Origin: an uncultured bacterium
GTDB taxonomy: Bacteria > Verrucomicrobiota > Kiritimatiellia > CAIKKV01 > CAITUY01
Direction of reading: 5' to 3'
DNA length: 37,876 nucleotides
Assembly (NCBI GenBank): GCA_903908715.1
Contig: CAIVSY010000039.1
Span: forward strand, 1-37,876
In this document: in pieces, positions 8,871 through 17,509 of the stretch
Layout: each line of letters opens with the position of its first letter
Numbering within the stretch: the first letter of the stretch is position 1
Notes under the pieces: model-generated
Told to the model about the DNA's origin: nothing
Database searches by the model: none
What the model saw: the letters and a program-made list of their open reading frames with translations, nothing else
Translations under genes and position numbers: made by a program

Positions 8871-9884
8871 TCACCGCGGATCCGGCGCTTTCGCCTCCAG
8901 CATCGCCTCCACCCGCGCCAGCCGGTCCTTCAAAGGCTTCACTCTCGCCCTCGCCATGTCCCGCTCGCTCACCAGCGCCCTGAATCTCGCGAAATCCTGC
9001 CTCAGCTCCCGCGTCATCTCATCGAGCATCTTGTCCATTTCAAAGGCCGCCTTGCGCCCCACGGCCCGCGTGGATGGCCTGGACGCCATCAGCAGTTCCT
9101 CAACCTGGCTCCGCCGCGCCTCGATGGTCTGTCGCATCGTCTCGATGTCCTTCATCAATCGTTCCCGGGCCGCCGGATCCCTGGCCTGGGCGAGTTCCGC
9201 CTCGCGATCCTTGATGTCGCGGGAAAGCTTGTCCATGCTGGCCCGCAGATCGGCAACCAGATCCGCCTTGATCCTGGCCGAGGCTTCCGCATCCCGACTG
9301 GCCCGCTGGTCGGCGAGGGTCTTACTGCCATCGCTGGAATACCCGTCGCCCTGCCCCTCCTGGTGCTGCACAAGCGACCTGGCGATCTCCAACGACTGGG
9401 TCACGCACGCCTCGATCCCCGCATTTAGCGCGGCCACATCCCGTGCCAGATCATCCGAAGGGATCTGCGCATAGGGGTTGCCCATCTCTTTCTTGCGCCG
9501 GTCACGCTCCTGCGCATAATACCGGGCCACGGCCTCAAGCCCTTTCAGCGCGTCCACCTTGGCCCGGCGCATCCGGGACTCGGAGTTATCCGTGGAATCC
9601 CGGACAGAGGAAAGCAAGGATATCATCCTCTGGACCCGCGATTGGATATCCCCGTTCAAGGCCACCAACTGGCCCGTCATGGCGCCAACGCGTGCCTCCG
9701 CCCGCTCCACTTCGCCTTGCATCGTGCGAACGTAGTTCTCCAGGGTTTCCCGGTCCACCGTGCCCGTGACGGCCCCCTGCCGCCCGGTCGAGCCCGCTTC
9801 CTGCGCCACCGCGGGCGCGAGCCACAGCGCTCCGGCGATACCACCGGCCATGGCCGTCAACAAATACCGTGTCCCGTTCCGCAT
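8871..9884 (-). CDS. secreted coiled-coil protein
   Basis: A 337-residue protein with a Sec signal (hydrophobic residues ~9-25, PAVAQEA cleavage region) followed by long heptad-rich helical stretches: about residues 42-100, 185-250 and 255-330, dense in Arg, Glu, Ala and Leu. There is no recognisable catalytic motif. The middle section (residues ~115-185) is more mixed and includes KEMGNPYAQIP. It could be a periplasmic scaffold or adaptor working with the Omp85-like barrel encoded 19 bases downstream, which is inference from adjacency. The start is supported by GAGG about 6 nt upstream. Confidence 0.65.
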   Translation of the reverse strand: MRNGTRYLLTAMAGGIAGALWLAPAVAQEAGSTGRQGAVTGTVDRETLENYVRTMQGEVERAEARVGAMTGQLVALNGDIQSRVQRMISLLSSVRDSTDNSESRMRRAKVDALKGLEAVARYYAQERDRRKKEMGNPYAQIPSDDLARDVAALNAGIEACVTQSLEIARSLVQHQEGQGDGYSSDGSKTLADQRASRDAEASARIKADLVADLRASMDKLSRDIKDREAELAQARDPAARERLMKDIETMRQTIEARRSQVEELLMASRPSTRAVGRKAAFEMDKMLDEMTRELRQDFARFRALVSERDMARARVKPLKDRLARVEAMLEAKAPDPR

Positions 9885-9924
9885 ATAACCTCACTGGGGT
9901 TTCAACGCCCGCTTCGCCCCGCCT

Positions 9925-10377
9925 TCACGGCTGTCCATTGACCGGTTCTACCCGGACCTTGATCTGCTCCAGCAGATTCTGGTAAGGCCGCCTGGCCATT
10001 CTCAGCACCTTGGTCTCGTCCCCGCTGTTCACGGCATAGACATCGGCCCGGACCAGATACCCCCCCTGGCGCCGGGGCTCGATAATCACGACAATGCGCA
10101 TCACCAGGTCACTCTCATACCGGCCGAAAAGCACGCTGTCGCGCTGTGTACCAGCCCGCTCGAACTCCATTTGCCGCTCGTTCTGGCGCGCAAGTTTGTA
10201 GTTCTCGTTGGCAAAGACCCGCACCGCCGCCGCCCGGATGGCGTCGGCGTTAGCCGTCGGAAGATCCACGTAGGCAATACTCCTGGACCCGGGATTGTCC
10301 GACAAACACCCGGCCATCAGCAGGAACCCCATGATCCCTGCGATGACCCCCGCCGCCCGACACGCATAATGCCTCAT
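9925..10377 (-). CDS. small lipoprotein of unknown function
   Basis: The 150-residue product has a lipoprotein signal with lipobox MAGC (Cys about 24) followed by LSDN. The mature part is an alpha/beta domain of about 120 residues (RAAAVRVFANENYKL, DLVMRIVVIIEP, YLVRADVYAV). It resembles small lipoproteins of the DUF4136 or BamC-like type in layout, but I do not recognise a family with certainty. GGGAGG lies 8 nt before the ATG. Aspartate is not at the +2 position, so outer-membrane sorting is expected if the Lol rule applies. It lies between two other secreted-protein genes on the same strand. Confidence 0.6.
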   Translation of the reverse strand: MRHYACRAAGVIAGIMGFLLMAGCLSDNPGSRSIAYVDLPTANADAIRAAAVRVFANENYKLARQNERQMEFERAGTQRDSVLFGRYESDLVMRIVVIIEPRRQGGYLVRADVYAVNSGDETKVLRMARRPYQNLLEQIKVRVEPVNGQP

Positions 10378-10404
10378 GACGCCATCCTCCCTGCCCTGGA
10401 CCCG

Positions 10405-10824
10405 TTATTGCAGCGTGACCTGCTGTTCGCCGCTGAAATCGTTGTACGAGAGATGAACCTTCCAGAGCCCGGCACTTCCGTTGGCGGTCGCCCCGATCCT
10501 GACGAACTCGTTGTCCCCCACATAGATCGTATGATCCGCCGTAACCAGCACGCTGGTCAACAGCAGTTTCCCGTTCGCATCATATACCCGGACCGTGGCG
10601 TCGCCCGTGCGGAAATCCTTGATCCGGATCTCGAACTGCGCCTGCGACAGCGTGGTGTTCCAGTCATAAACGTCCGTGCCGTCATACGACGCCAGCTCAC
10701 GCTTCACGTGGAACCGCGTGTCCGTGATGTCCTCATCCGTGTCCTCACCCTCGCAACCGCTGAACAGGAAGCCTCCCGCCAGCAACGCCATCGCCGTCAT
10801 CATCAGCCACATGTATCTCTTCAT
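10405..10824 (-). CDS. small acidic lipoprotein
   Basis: A 139-residue product with an N-terminal hydrophobic segment and lipobox FSGC (Cys about 24), followed by an acidic run (EGEDTDEDITDT) and a beta-rich domain. VRVYDANGKLLLT and IYVGDNEFVRIG suggest a small C2-like or Ig-like sandwich; the acidic linker could bind calcium, which is speculation. AAGGAG lies 7 nt upstream of the ATG. The gene ends 27 bases before the next lipoprotein gene. A strong inverted repeat lies upstream (10878-10915), between this gene and the outer-membrane-protein gene, so a separate transcript or partial read-through is possible. Confidence 0.6.
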   Translation of the reverse strand: MKRYMWLMMTAMALLAGGFLFSGCEGEDTDEDITDTRFHVKRELASYDGTDVYDWNTTLSQAQFEIRIKDFRTGDATVRVYDANGKLLLTSVLVTADHTIYVGDNEFVRIGATANGSAGLWKVHLSYNDFSGEQQVTLQ

Positions 10825-10877
10825 CGCATTCTCCTTGTTTAGAAGCCGCTGTCTCCGCGGCGCCTCCGGAATAATCA

Positions 10878-10915
10878 GGATAACTGATCGGCGCGAACGC
10901 GCCGATCACTTATCC
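10878..10915 (-). terminator. strong imperfect hairpin between minus-strand genes
   Basis: Arms GGATAA, one C.C mismatch, then TGATCGGCGCG pair with the complementary right arm CGCGCCGATCA, mismatch, TTATCC; the centre is two bases, so about 16-17 bp form. It lies 21 bases after the stop of the gene at 10936-11688 and before the lipoprotein gene at 10824. No long U-run follows on the minus strand, so it could terminate weakly, stabilise mRNA ends or be a protein site. Confidence 0.5.
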
Positions 10916-10935
10916 CTGTTGCTTGAACCCACCAC

Positions 10936-11688
10936 TTAGAACGTCAAACCAAGACCCAGAACCAGCCCGGCCATCCGGACGTTCAGTTCATTGTCTTCGT
11001 CCTGCTCGCCCTTGAAATTCCAGCCAACCGTCCGATACCCGAACCGCGCGGCCATGTTCTCGCTGATCTGGTACTGGAACTGCGGGAACATCTCGTAGAC
11101 CAGGTCGGAATCCCCCGCCCCGATCCCCAGCACCGGATTGAACCGGAGCCCATCGATCTTCGACGGAAACACCGGCAGGCTGGGTAGGAGATAGAACATC
11201 CCGTCGGTCACATCGTTGTCCTTGCTGACCTCGCCATGGCCGTTCAAGGTCAGGTCGCTCTCGATGTGCAGGTTCCGGACGCCGACCATCAGGCCAAAGC
11301 TCTGACCCTTCGACCATCCGTCCACCCGGTAGCCCACCGCTCCCTCCGTGAGCAACGTCTTGGTGTCGAGCGACCCGCCAGCTGGCTGATCTTCCACATC
11401 CATGTTGTCCGTGCTGAGGGAGAAATAGTCCATCATCGCCCCGACCATGAACCGGTTGTATTCCGCGCCCAACCGGACCGACGCCGCCATATCCACGGCA
11501 TCGAACAGGTCGGTGAACTCCTTTTCGAACTCCACCTTATGCCCGCCGACGGTCACATCGCCTTCCAACCCCGCCAGCCACGCATAGGGCGTCACTTCGA
11601 ACTTCCAGCCCTCTGTGTCCTGCGCCGATCCGGCTTGCGCCATGACCAGCAACGCCGCTCCAATCAATCCCGCCATTCTCATCTTCAT
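10936..11688 (-). CDS. outer-membrane beta-barrel protein
   Basis: The 250-residue protein has a signal peptide (residues 1-22, AGSAQ) and strands typical of a small monomeric barrel, beginning WKFEVTPYAWLAGLEGDVTVGG, a start common in the OmpW/TtgA-like 'outer membrane protein' groups, and ending LVLGLGLTF with the C-terminal Phe. No catalytic residues are obvious. AGGA lies about 6 nt before the ATG. The hairpin at 10878-10915 lies just downstream of its stop. Role unknown; it might be a channel or a membrane anchor in the envelope cluster. Confidence 0.7.
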   Translation of the reverse strand: MKMRMAGLIGAALLVMAQAGSAQDTEGWKFEVTPYAWLAGLEGDVTVGGHKVEFEKEFTDLFDAVDMAASVRLGAEYNRFMVGAMMDYFSLSTDNMDVEDQPAGGSLDTKTLLTEGAVGYRVDGWSKGQSFGLMVGVRNLHIESDLTLNGHGEVSKDNDVTDGMFYLLPSLPVFPSKIDGLRFNPVLGIGAGDSDLVYEMFPQFQYQISENMAARFGYRTVGWNFKGEQDEDNELNVRMAGLVLGLGLTF

Positions 11689-11802
11689 ACGTATCCTGCC
11701 TTTCTTCTTTTGCTTCCTTCTGTTGCTTTTCTCCCGTTGTACACCCGTACACCGGACTCCATCACTCGGCTCCTGCCGCGGAGACCCGCCAGCAGTAAAA
11801 CA

Positions 11803-12495
11803 TCACTTGCCTCCGGCGCGCAACCGTATCAGGCGCCCATGTAACTGGACCGCCCAGTTATCGAAGGCATCCTGCGCGTCATCCCACTTGTTGAAATTGC
11901 CGAAGAAATCGCGCTTGTTGCCCGCCTGCCCATCCACTCCCGCCGCCAGGCGTTGCCGGGTCACCGCATCCAGCAGTTCCATCTCGACACGCGCCGACCC
12001 CGTGCCCGTCCCGCTTCCGGTGAGCGCCGTCTTGAGGGCGGAAATCGCGATGCTCGGCGGGGTCAGGCTCGACATCACCCCCAGCACCGGCTTCCCGGAA
12101 CTGGCTTCCGTCAGGGCCACCCGCAACCTCAGCACGCCGGGCCCCGCGGCATCCACGATCTGGTAATCCTTGCCCAGCTGTTCGCGCAAGGTGGCATACA
12201 GGTAGCCCACCAGCGCGTTGAGCTGGTCCTTCGGCAACTTGGCCAGGGGATTGCCGGGGATGGCATAGGCCGTGATGGGATCGATCATGATCTTGTCGTA
12301 CGACGCCCATTTCACGCCGGGCCGGATGTACACCAGCTGGGCCTCGCCCGCGTTCCCCTCACGTAACGTCGTATAGTCGCCCAGGAATCCCGTGGCCTTC
12401 GTGCGCCGCATCTGGCTCGTCGAGGTACAACCCGCCACCACCGCCACGACCAACGGCAATCCAATGATAACAAGACTTTTCCGGAACATACTCAT
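11803..12495 (-). CDS. DUF3313 lipoprotein
   Basis: A 230-residue lipoprotein with lipobox VAGC (Cys about 23). The mature part matches the DUF3313 pattern: GFLGDY near the start, VYIRPGVKWASYDKIMIDP, an alpha/beta core, and a late segment KWDDAQDAFDNWAVQLHGRL. The function of DUF3313 is unknown. GAGGAAG is placed 6 nt before the ATG. It follows the SulP gene by 37 bases. A ~114-base gap with no recognised element separates its stop from the barrel gene downstream. Confidence 0.82.
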   Translation of the reverse strand: MSMFRKSLVIIGLPLVVAVVAGCTSTSQMRRTKATGFLGDYTTLREGNAGEAQLVYIRPGVKWASYDKIMIDPITAYAIPGNPLAKLPKDQLNALVGYLYATLREQLGKDYQIVDAAGPGVLRLRVALTEASSGKPVLGVMSSLTPPSIAISALKTALTGSGTGTGSARVEMELLDAVTRQRLAAGVDGQAGNKRDFFGNFNKWDDAQDAFDNWAVQLHGRLIRLRAGGK

Positions 12496-12532
12496 TTTAC
12501 GCTTCCTCTTTCTGTTGTTTATCTCTTCCTCA

Positions 12533-14203
12533 TTAAGTCACTCGTCCGCGATATGCTTCCATCGCCTTGCTTAAATTGAAGAACATGCGCTCGTGTCCCA
12601 GCGCCACCCCCAATGGAGAACGATCGACGACCTTGAGCAGATTCGGATTCAGTGCCGCCAACCACAGGGTAATGCCGCGCGCACGCAAGTTCTGCTCGGC
12701 TTCCGCCAGCATGACTAACGCGGTATACTCGATATCCGGAATCGCACTGCACTCCAACACAATGACTCGCGGATTACTCTCGGCTACCAATGCCTTCATC
12801 TTTTCACCCGCATTCGCCGCATTGGCAAACGTTAACCGTCCTTCAGTTCGCAACATCAGAAGTCCCGGGACCCTTTCATCACCCTCATGCTCGCCTGCAC
12901 GCCGAAAGACGTTCTTCTCCCGGTTGTACGCCACGGCATACACGGGCGGATGGTTGGCCTGATACATCAGCGTCAGGATCGAAATCGCCACGGCAATTAA
13001 AATGCCTTGGAGCGTCCCGATCAACACCACCCCGGCCAGCGTCACCAACGCCCACGCCAGTTCATCACGCCGGATCCGTGCAATGGCCCGGAATTGCGCA
13101 GGCTTGATCATCGAATAGGCCACCACCAGCACTAAAGCGCCCAACGCCGCCTGCGGCAACAGCCCGATTACCCGTGACAAAAACAGCAAACTGACCAACA
13201 CCATACCCGCATTCACCCACTGAGCCATCTGACTGCGCGACCCCGCCTTTTCGACCACGGCTGTCTGTGATGCGCCACCACCCGCTGGCATGCCACCTGC
13301 AAACGCTGCCGCCACATTCGCCGCCCCCAACGCCAGAAACTCCCGGTTGGTGCTGAGCGGCTGATCGCCCTGTTGGCAATACGTTCGCGCAGCGGCCACG
13401 GATTCGGTAAACGACATCAGGGCAATCCCCAGCGCCGCCGGCCACAAGACCTCAACCAGAGAAAAGTCGGGCATCACAAAGGAAGGCAATCCCGAAGGCA
13501 ATGCGCCTATCGATTTGACTCCCAGTGCATCCAGACCGAACACGGCAGACGCCGAAATACTTACCGCCACCCACACAAGCGCAGCAGGCAAGCGCGGAGC
13601 AAGGCGCGGCACCATCACTAAAACGGAAACTCCCGCCAACCCCGTCAGTAACGTCGCCCAATGCACCTCAGGCAACAAGCCGGGCAGTTCCATCAAGATG
13701 CCTACCGTCAACTGACTCACGACATGCACACCCAGCACCGATTTCAGTTGTCCAATCAGGATGACCACACCAACCCCGGCTTCAAATCCAATCAAAACCG
13801 GCTTCGAAATAAAATTAGCCAGAAATCCCAACCGCAACAACCGCGCCAGAATCAACACCCCGCCCACCAGCAACGCCAGGGTCGAGGCAACGGCCATTCT
13901 GCTGACGCCGGTTCCGGAAGAAGTCATCGCCGTAATCTGGGCCGCCGTCAGCATCGCAATGGCGGAGGTGCTGGTGACGCTCAATGGCCTCGACGTTCCC
14001 AGCAATGGATAGATCATCATCGCCGCCAGCGCCGTATACAGTCCGGCCTCAACCGGAAGCCCGGCAATCACCGCACAAGCCATCGCCTTGGGAATCACCA
14101 CCGCTGCCGCCGTTAAGCCGGCAACTACATCCAAGCGTAGCCATGCGGGCGAATACCCTCGCAACCAACCCGCTATCGCCATCGATGTTCGTTCTTTCGT
14201 CAT
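12533..14203 (-). CDS. SulP/SLC26-family anion transporter with STAS domain
   Basis: The 556-residue protein has the SulP layout: about 12-14 hydrophobic segments over residues 15-400, early motif VIPKAMACAVIAGLPVEAGLYTA, then LGTSRPLSVTSTSAIAML, and a C-terminal STAS domain at about residues 445-550 (VIVLECSAIPDIEYTALVML). SulP proteins carry sulfate, bicarbonate or other anions across the inner membrane. In this cluster, movement of sulfate released by the sulfatases is the obvious hypothesis, but the substrate cannot be read from sequence. The start lies 8 bases after the previous stop with no clear Shine-Dalgarno, suggesting coupling; an internal ATG at residue 8 is an alternative. The base composition looks less GC-rich than its neighbours. 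Confidence 0.9.
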   Translation of the reverse strand: MTKERTSMAIAGWLRGYSPAWLRLDVVAGLTAAAVVIPKAMACAVIAGLPVEAGLYTALAAMMIYPLLGTSRPLSVTSTSAIAMLTAAQITAMTSSGTGVSRMAVASTLALLVGGVLILARLLRLGFLANFISKPVLIGFEAGVGVVILIGQLKSVLGVHVVSQLTVGILMELPGLLPEVHWATLLTGLAGVSVLVMVPRLAPRLPAALVWVAVSISASAVFGLDALGVKSIGALPSGLPSFVMPDFSLVEVLWPAALGIALMSFTESVAAARTYCQQGDQPLSTNREFLALGAANVAAAFAGGMPAGGGASQTAVVEKAGSRSQMAQWVNAGMVLVSLLFLSRVIGLLPQAALGALVLVVAYSMIKPAQFRAIARIRRDELAWALVTLAGVVLIGTLQGILIAVAISILTLMYQANHPPVYAVAYNREKNVFRRAGEHEGDERVPGLLMLRTEGRLTFANAANAGEKMKALVAESNPRVIVLECSAIPDIEYTALVMLAEAEQNLRARGITLWLAALNPNLLKVVDRSPLGVALGHERMFFNLSKAMEAYRGRVT

Positions 14204-14211
14204 AAATGAAT

Positions 14212-15378
14212 TTACAACCCCGTCAACGCCTGAAATAACTTTGCCGCCACATCACTGACCGGATACTTGAACAGAACCAGCGGCAGCATCGGCAGGATGG
14301 CGGCAATCCCCAGGCTCAAGACCAGCCGGCGGCTCGCCGGCGCCCATTGCATCTCGCGGACCACGTTGACACTGTTGGTCAAATCCGCCAGCGACTGCAT
14401 GTCCGGCGTTCCCAGCAGGGGTTCTGAGGTCGGATTTTCACCACGGATCCATTGCCGATCGAAGCCGTTCACATAGCGCGACCCCATCCCCATATAATCC
14501 CGCCACCCCTGCACCCGGCACGCCCAAAGCCGGCAGGCGAAAAAGCCTGCCGGCCCGACGAAAATCACCGCGATCAACACCAGGAATACGGGCACCTGCC
14601 GGTACAGGGTCTCGAAGGCCATCACCCCCGACGCAAGGCTTTCCGCATGCGAGGCGGCCATCACCGCCGATAGCGCCACCACCAGCGCGGCAAAATGCTC
14701 CTGCACAACCTCCAGATACCCCAGTCCGGCCGCGTGATCCGGATGGGTCGGAACCAGACGGAGATCCAGCCTCTGCACACGCCAGAGGAAATAGCACCAC
14801 AACGTCAGGTGCCACATCCAGCGGAGCAGCAGGAACCTAAACAACGGCAGGCAGAACCAGAAATACCAGAGCAGGACTGGGCCACCCGTCCCCCCGGACT
14901 CCTTCAGGAGCAGTTCCCAGTTCCCGGTCCTGCCCGGAATATTGAGCAGGGGCTGGACAATCACAAAGGCGATTACCAGCAACAGGAAGACAACCTCCAC
15001 CAGCCAGGGATCCTTCATCCGGTCAACGCGCCGGATGACCTCGGCCAGGGCGGGCCGCCCCGATTCCGGCACGACGCCGCTGCTTACGATGTCGTGCGCG
15101 AATTCAGTCATCCGGGGCCCCACCCAGGTCTCACAGAGGAAGAACAACGGGATCGCCACAAGGAAGCGGATGTGAACGCCGATCGCTTCCAGGGCAAAGA
15201 CCTTGTCACCCGCCCCCTTCAGGAGCGCCAGGATCACCAGGACCGTCCACGCCAACAACCCGAGGGCAACCCCCAGCCGGAAGGTATCATAACCCCGGAC
15301 CAGACCGAGCCGGCGGCCAAGCCTGTGAAGGGGCCCTCCGAACAAGTTGAATTCCGGGATTGTCATGGTTCCATCCAT
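14212..15378 (-). CDS. polytopic inner-membrane protein of unknown function
   Basis: A 388-residue protein with about seven or eight hydrophobic segments (near residues 35-55, 70-85, 125-145, 165-190, 220-240, 265-290, 350-370). Notable conserved-looking stretches are HPDHAAGLGYL in a cytoplasmic or periplasmic loop and RLDLRLVPTHPDH just before it. I do not recognise the family. The start ATG has GGAG 8 nt upstream, inside the end of the preceding gene, from whose stop it is only 3 bases away. It precedes SulP by 8 bases, so the two are probably co-expressed, and it may be a partner of the transporter. Confidence 0.7.
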   Translation of the reverse strand: MDGTMTIPEFNLFGGPLHRLGRRLGLVRGYDTFRLGVALGLLAWTVLVILALLKGAGDKVFALEAIGVHIRFLVAIPLFFLCETWVGPRMTEFAHDIVSSGVVPESGRPALAEVIRRVDRMKDPWLVEVVFLLLVIAFVIVQPLLNIPGRTGNWELLLKESGGTGGPVLLWYFWFCLPLFRFLLLRWMWHLTLWCYFLWRVQRLDLRLVPTHPDHAAGLGYLEVVQEHFAALVVALSAVMAASHAESLASGVMAFETLYRQVPVFLVLIAVIFVGPAGFFACRLWACRVQGWRDYMGMGSRYVNGFDRQWIRGENPTSEPLLGTPDMQSLADLTNSVNVVREMQWAPASRRLVLSLGIAAILPMLPLVLFKYPVSDVAAKLFQALTGL

Positions 15379-15381
15379 GCG

Positions 15382-15762
15382 TCAGCTCCTGAAGGTCCTC
15401 ATGCAACCGATGCACCAGGCGGCCATCACCGCATGCAACACCGCTATGGGGATCACTCCCGCACCGGTCACGCAAAGTCCCAGGCGTGCCGAGACCAGCA
15501 GCACGGCCGCGGCGACATTGTAGAACAGCATCGCGGCGACAATCCCCCAGGCCACCCAGCCCTTGGCCTCATGGCTTGCCCGCCAGCAGATGATCCCCAG
15601 GGCGATGAGCGCGATTCCCGCGACACGGGCCAGGACAATCCCCGCGGAGACCCCCACGGGTGCCCCCAGCATGATCAGCGAAAACCAGGCGGGGGCGGCC
15701 AACAGGACGATACCTGTGGTCGCCTCCAGTACCGCGGTCGCTATGAGCATGGCCTTTGTCAT
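15382..15762 (-). CDS. small four-TM membrane protein
   Basis: A 126-residue protein that is almost entirely hydrophobic, with four probable transmembrane helices (about 5-28, 38-60, 68-92, 98-118). A WRASHEAKG loop separates helices two and three. No family recognised. TAAGGA is near the ATG. It ends 3 bases before the next membrane protein gene and starts 13 bases after the stop of the secreted outer-membrane-type protein, so it is in the same operon. Confidence 0.65.
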   Translation of the reverse strand: MTKAMLIATAVLEATTGIVLLAAPAWFSLIMLGAPVGVSAGIVLARVAGIALIALGIICWRASHEAKGWVAWGIVAAMLFYNVAAAVLLVSARLGLCVTGAGVIPIAVLHAVMAAWCIGCMRTFRS

Positions 15763-15775
15763 GGATTCCTTAACC

Positions 15776-16594
15776 TCATTTCGGGAACAGGAACGTCAAC
15801 TGCGCCCGCGCACCCCAGCCCTCCGGGCCGTTGTCCGGTGACTCGGCCCAGTAGCGCGCGCCTAGCTGCAGCTGCATGATCTGGGGGCCGATCTTGAACA
15901 TTTGCGCAATCGTTGCATTCACGGGCACCGACCATGTTTCCCCCTCCCAGTCATAGGTGGACTCGGTGTTGACGGCGATCGTCGTCTTAGTCTTCTGGAA
16001 TATGTAGCTCAAAAAGGGTTGCAGGAGAGTCACGCTGAGATCCGCACGATCATCCTCGCCGGCCATTGACCAGATGTGATTGCCCAGAAAACCTGCCGTC
16101 CAGGGCCCATGCTGCTTCAAGGCCAGTGCCGTGGGACCAGCCCCCCACTTCTCGCCCCCCAGTACGTCCTCCGAAGCCGTCGGGTACAGCCCCACCGGAC
16201 CCGCAGCCAGAATCCAGCCGCCCACCTGCGCCTTGGGCGAGAAGAAAAAACTCTGCACGATATCGCCCAGCCCGGACTCGTTCATCGCCTCAGCCGGAAA
16301 ATCCTGCTGGTCAATGACCGGCAGGATTGTCCGAACAATCAGATTCCAGTCTTCACTAAGTGAAAACGGGGTGACCGGCTGGATGTTCAGCACGCTCTTG
16401 GAGGCGCCATCGTTTGCGCCGCCCAATTCGTCGTAGTTATACTGCAGTGGCACGCTGATCAGCGCCGCGACCGGATTCGCCAGCTTCTTGGCCAATTCCG
16501 CCGCCTGATCCGTTCCTGCCTCCTGCGCCATCGCGGAAACCCCTATCGTCGCCATCAGAACAGGCAAAAATCTCTTCAATTCACACTTTTTCAT
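15776..16594 (-). CDS. outer-membrane barrel of the 'transporter'/phenol MetA-pathway type
   Basis: A 272-residue protein with a signal peptide (AMAQEAG) and the pattern of the small barrel family annotated as transporter or MetA-like: ANPVAALISVPLQYNYDELGG, LNIQPVTPFSL, a GLGDIVQSFFFSP strand pair, and a final strand LTFLFPK. These proteins are outer-membrane, but their substrates are rarely known. AAAGGAA is 7 nt upstream of the ATG. It is followed 13 bases later by the four-TM protein gene. Confidence 0.72.
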   Translation of the reverse strand: MKKCELKRFLPVLMATIGVSAMAQEAGTDQAAELAKKLANPVAALISVPLQYNYDELGGANDGASKSVLNIQPVTPFSLSEDWNLIVRTILPVIDQQDFPAEAMNESGLGDIVQSFFFSPKAQVGGWILAAGPVGLYPTASEDVLGGEKWGAGPTALALKQHGPWTAGFLGNHIWSMAGEDDRADLSVTLLQPFLSYIFQKTKTTIAVNTESTYDWEGETWSVPVNATIAQMFKIGPQIMQLQLGARYWAESPDNGPEGWGARAQLTFLFPK

Positions 16595-16636
16595 ACTATT
16601 GTTCCTTTCTTGTCGTCACTTCAATCAAGCCCCCAC

Positions 16637-17467
16637 TCACTTCGGAGGCGCCACCACAACGTAACTCACTTGCCCAGTGACATACATGGGGCGGTACCAG
16701 CTCCCCCCGACGCGGTAATACATGACTCCTCCTACCGACTCGCCTATAGCCCCGCTCGGCAGTTCATCAACGACCGTACCCACCGGCGGCTGGACCACGA
16801 TATAGTTCGTGACACCATTCACATAGACCGGCTGGTAGTAGTATCCGCCACAATAGTGGTAAGAGGACTTACCCACGTGGACCGTAGTATGCCCCGCAGG
16901 CAGCGTGGTCACGCACGTTCCGACCCGCACGACGCCATGGGTGCCATAACTCCGCATCACCGTCGTCTCCCGGCTGGCCGTCTGTCCTCCGGACCCCGTC
17001 ACCTCGCGAGTCACGCTGGCATGGCCATCCCCGTAGGTCGCGCTGCCCGATCTGCTGGCCGTCTTGCCTCCCGATCCTGTCGCCTCGCGAGTCACACTCG
17101 CCTGCCCGTCCCCGTAGGTCGCGCTGCCGGAGATATCCGCCGATTTCCCGCCCGCCGTCGTCACCTCGCGGCTCCAGCTCGCCTGTCCGTCCCCGTAGGT
17201 GGCGCTGCCCGATCTGCTGGCCTCTGATCTCGTCGCTTCGCGACTGTAGCTTGCCTGTCCATCGCCAACGGACGCTGAAGAGTATCCATACGTTCTGGGA
17301 GCCGGCCTGGCGTTGTAGGTTGCCTGGCGGACCGAGCCGTAGCTGCCGGAAGCGCAGCGTGAGGAACAGCCTGCGTAACGGCCGGCCGCCCGCGCCTCGA
17401 CGCCGCAGATGAATACCAGCGCGCACGCAATGCCGAGCCGTGTCGCCAAATGCCTTGTCTGCTTCAT
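16637..17467 (-). CDS. secreted repeat protein with DUF6515-like C-terminus
   Basis: The 276-residue protein has a signal peptide (ending VEARAAG). Residues ~86-166 are three near-identical 27-residue repeats with the core SGSATYGDGQAS..RE; a more degenerate copy occupies ~63-85. The C-terminal ~75 residues contain two similar Tyr/Val-rich modules (YYYQPVYVNGV..YIVVQPP and YYRVGGSWYRPMYVTG..YVVVAPP) that resemble DUF6515. Cys residues at about 185 and 206 could pair. The repeats are Gly/Ser/Thr-rich and probably extended, so a cell-surface or periplasmic spacer is plausible. No Shine-Dalgarno of note. Function unknown. Confidence 0.7.
   Translation of the reverse strand: MKQTRHLATRLGIACALVFICGVEARAAGRYAGCSSRCASGSYGSVRQATYNARPAPRTYGYSSASVGDGQASYSREATRSEASRSGSATYGDGQASWSREVTTAGGKSADISGSATYGDGQASVTREATGSGGKTASRSGSATYGDGHASVTREVTGSGGQTASRETTVMRSYGTHGVVRVGTCVTTLPAGHTTVHVGKSSYHYCGGYYYQPVYVNGVTNYIVVQPPVGTVVDELPSGAIGESVGGVMYYRVGGSWYRPMYVTGQVSYVVVAPPK
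16970..17212 (-). repeat. three 81-bp in-frame tandem repeats
   Basis: Three direct copies of an 81-bp unit (27 codons) lie within the secreted repeat protein, corresponding to residues 86-112, 113-139 and 140-166. The unit begins with codons for SGSATYGDG. Conservation at DNA level is high (the plus-strand phrase CCGTAGGTCGCGCTGCC recurs), suggesting recent expansion or gene conversion. Confidence 0.8.
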
Positions 17468-17509
17468 TCCGTCTCAGCCCTTTCGTCAGGCCCGCCCCCG
17501 GTACCATCG

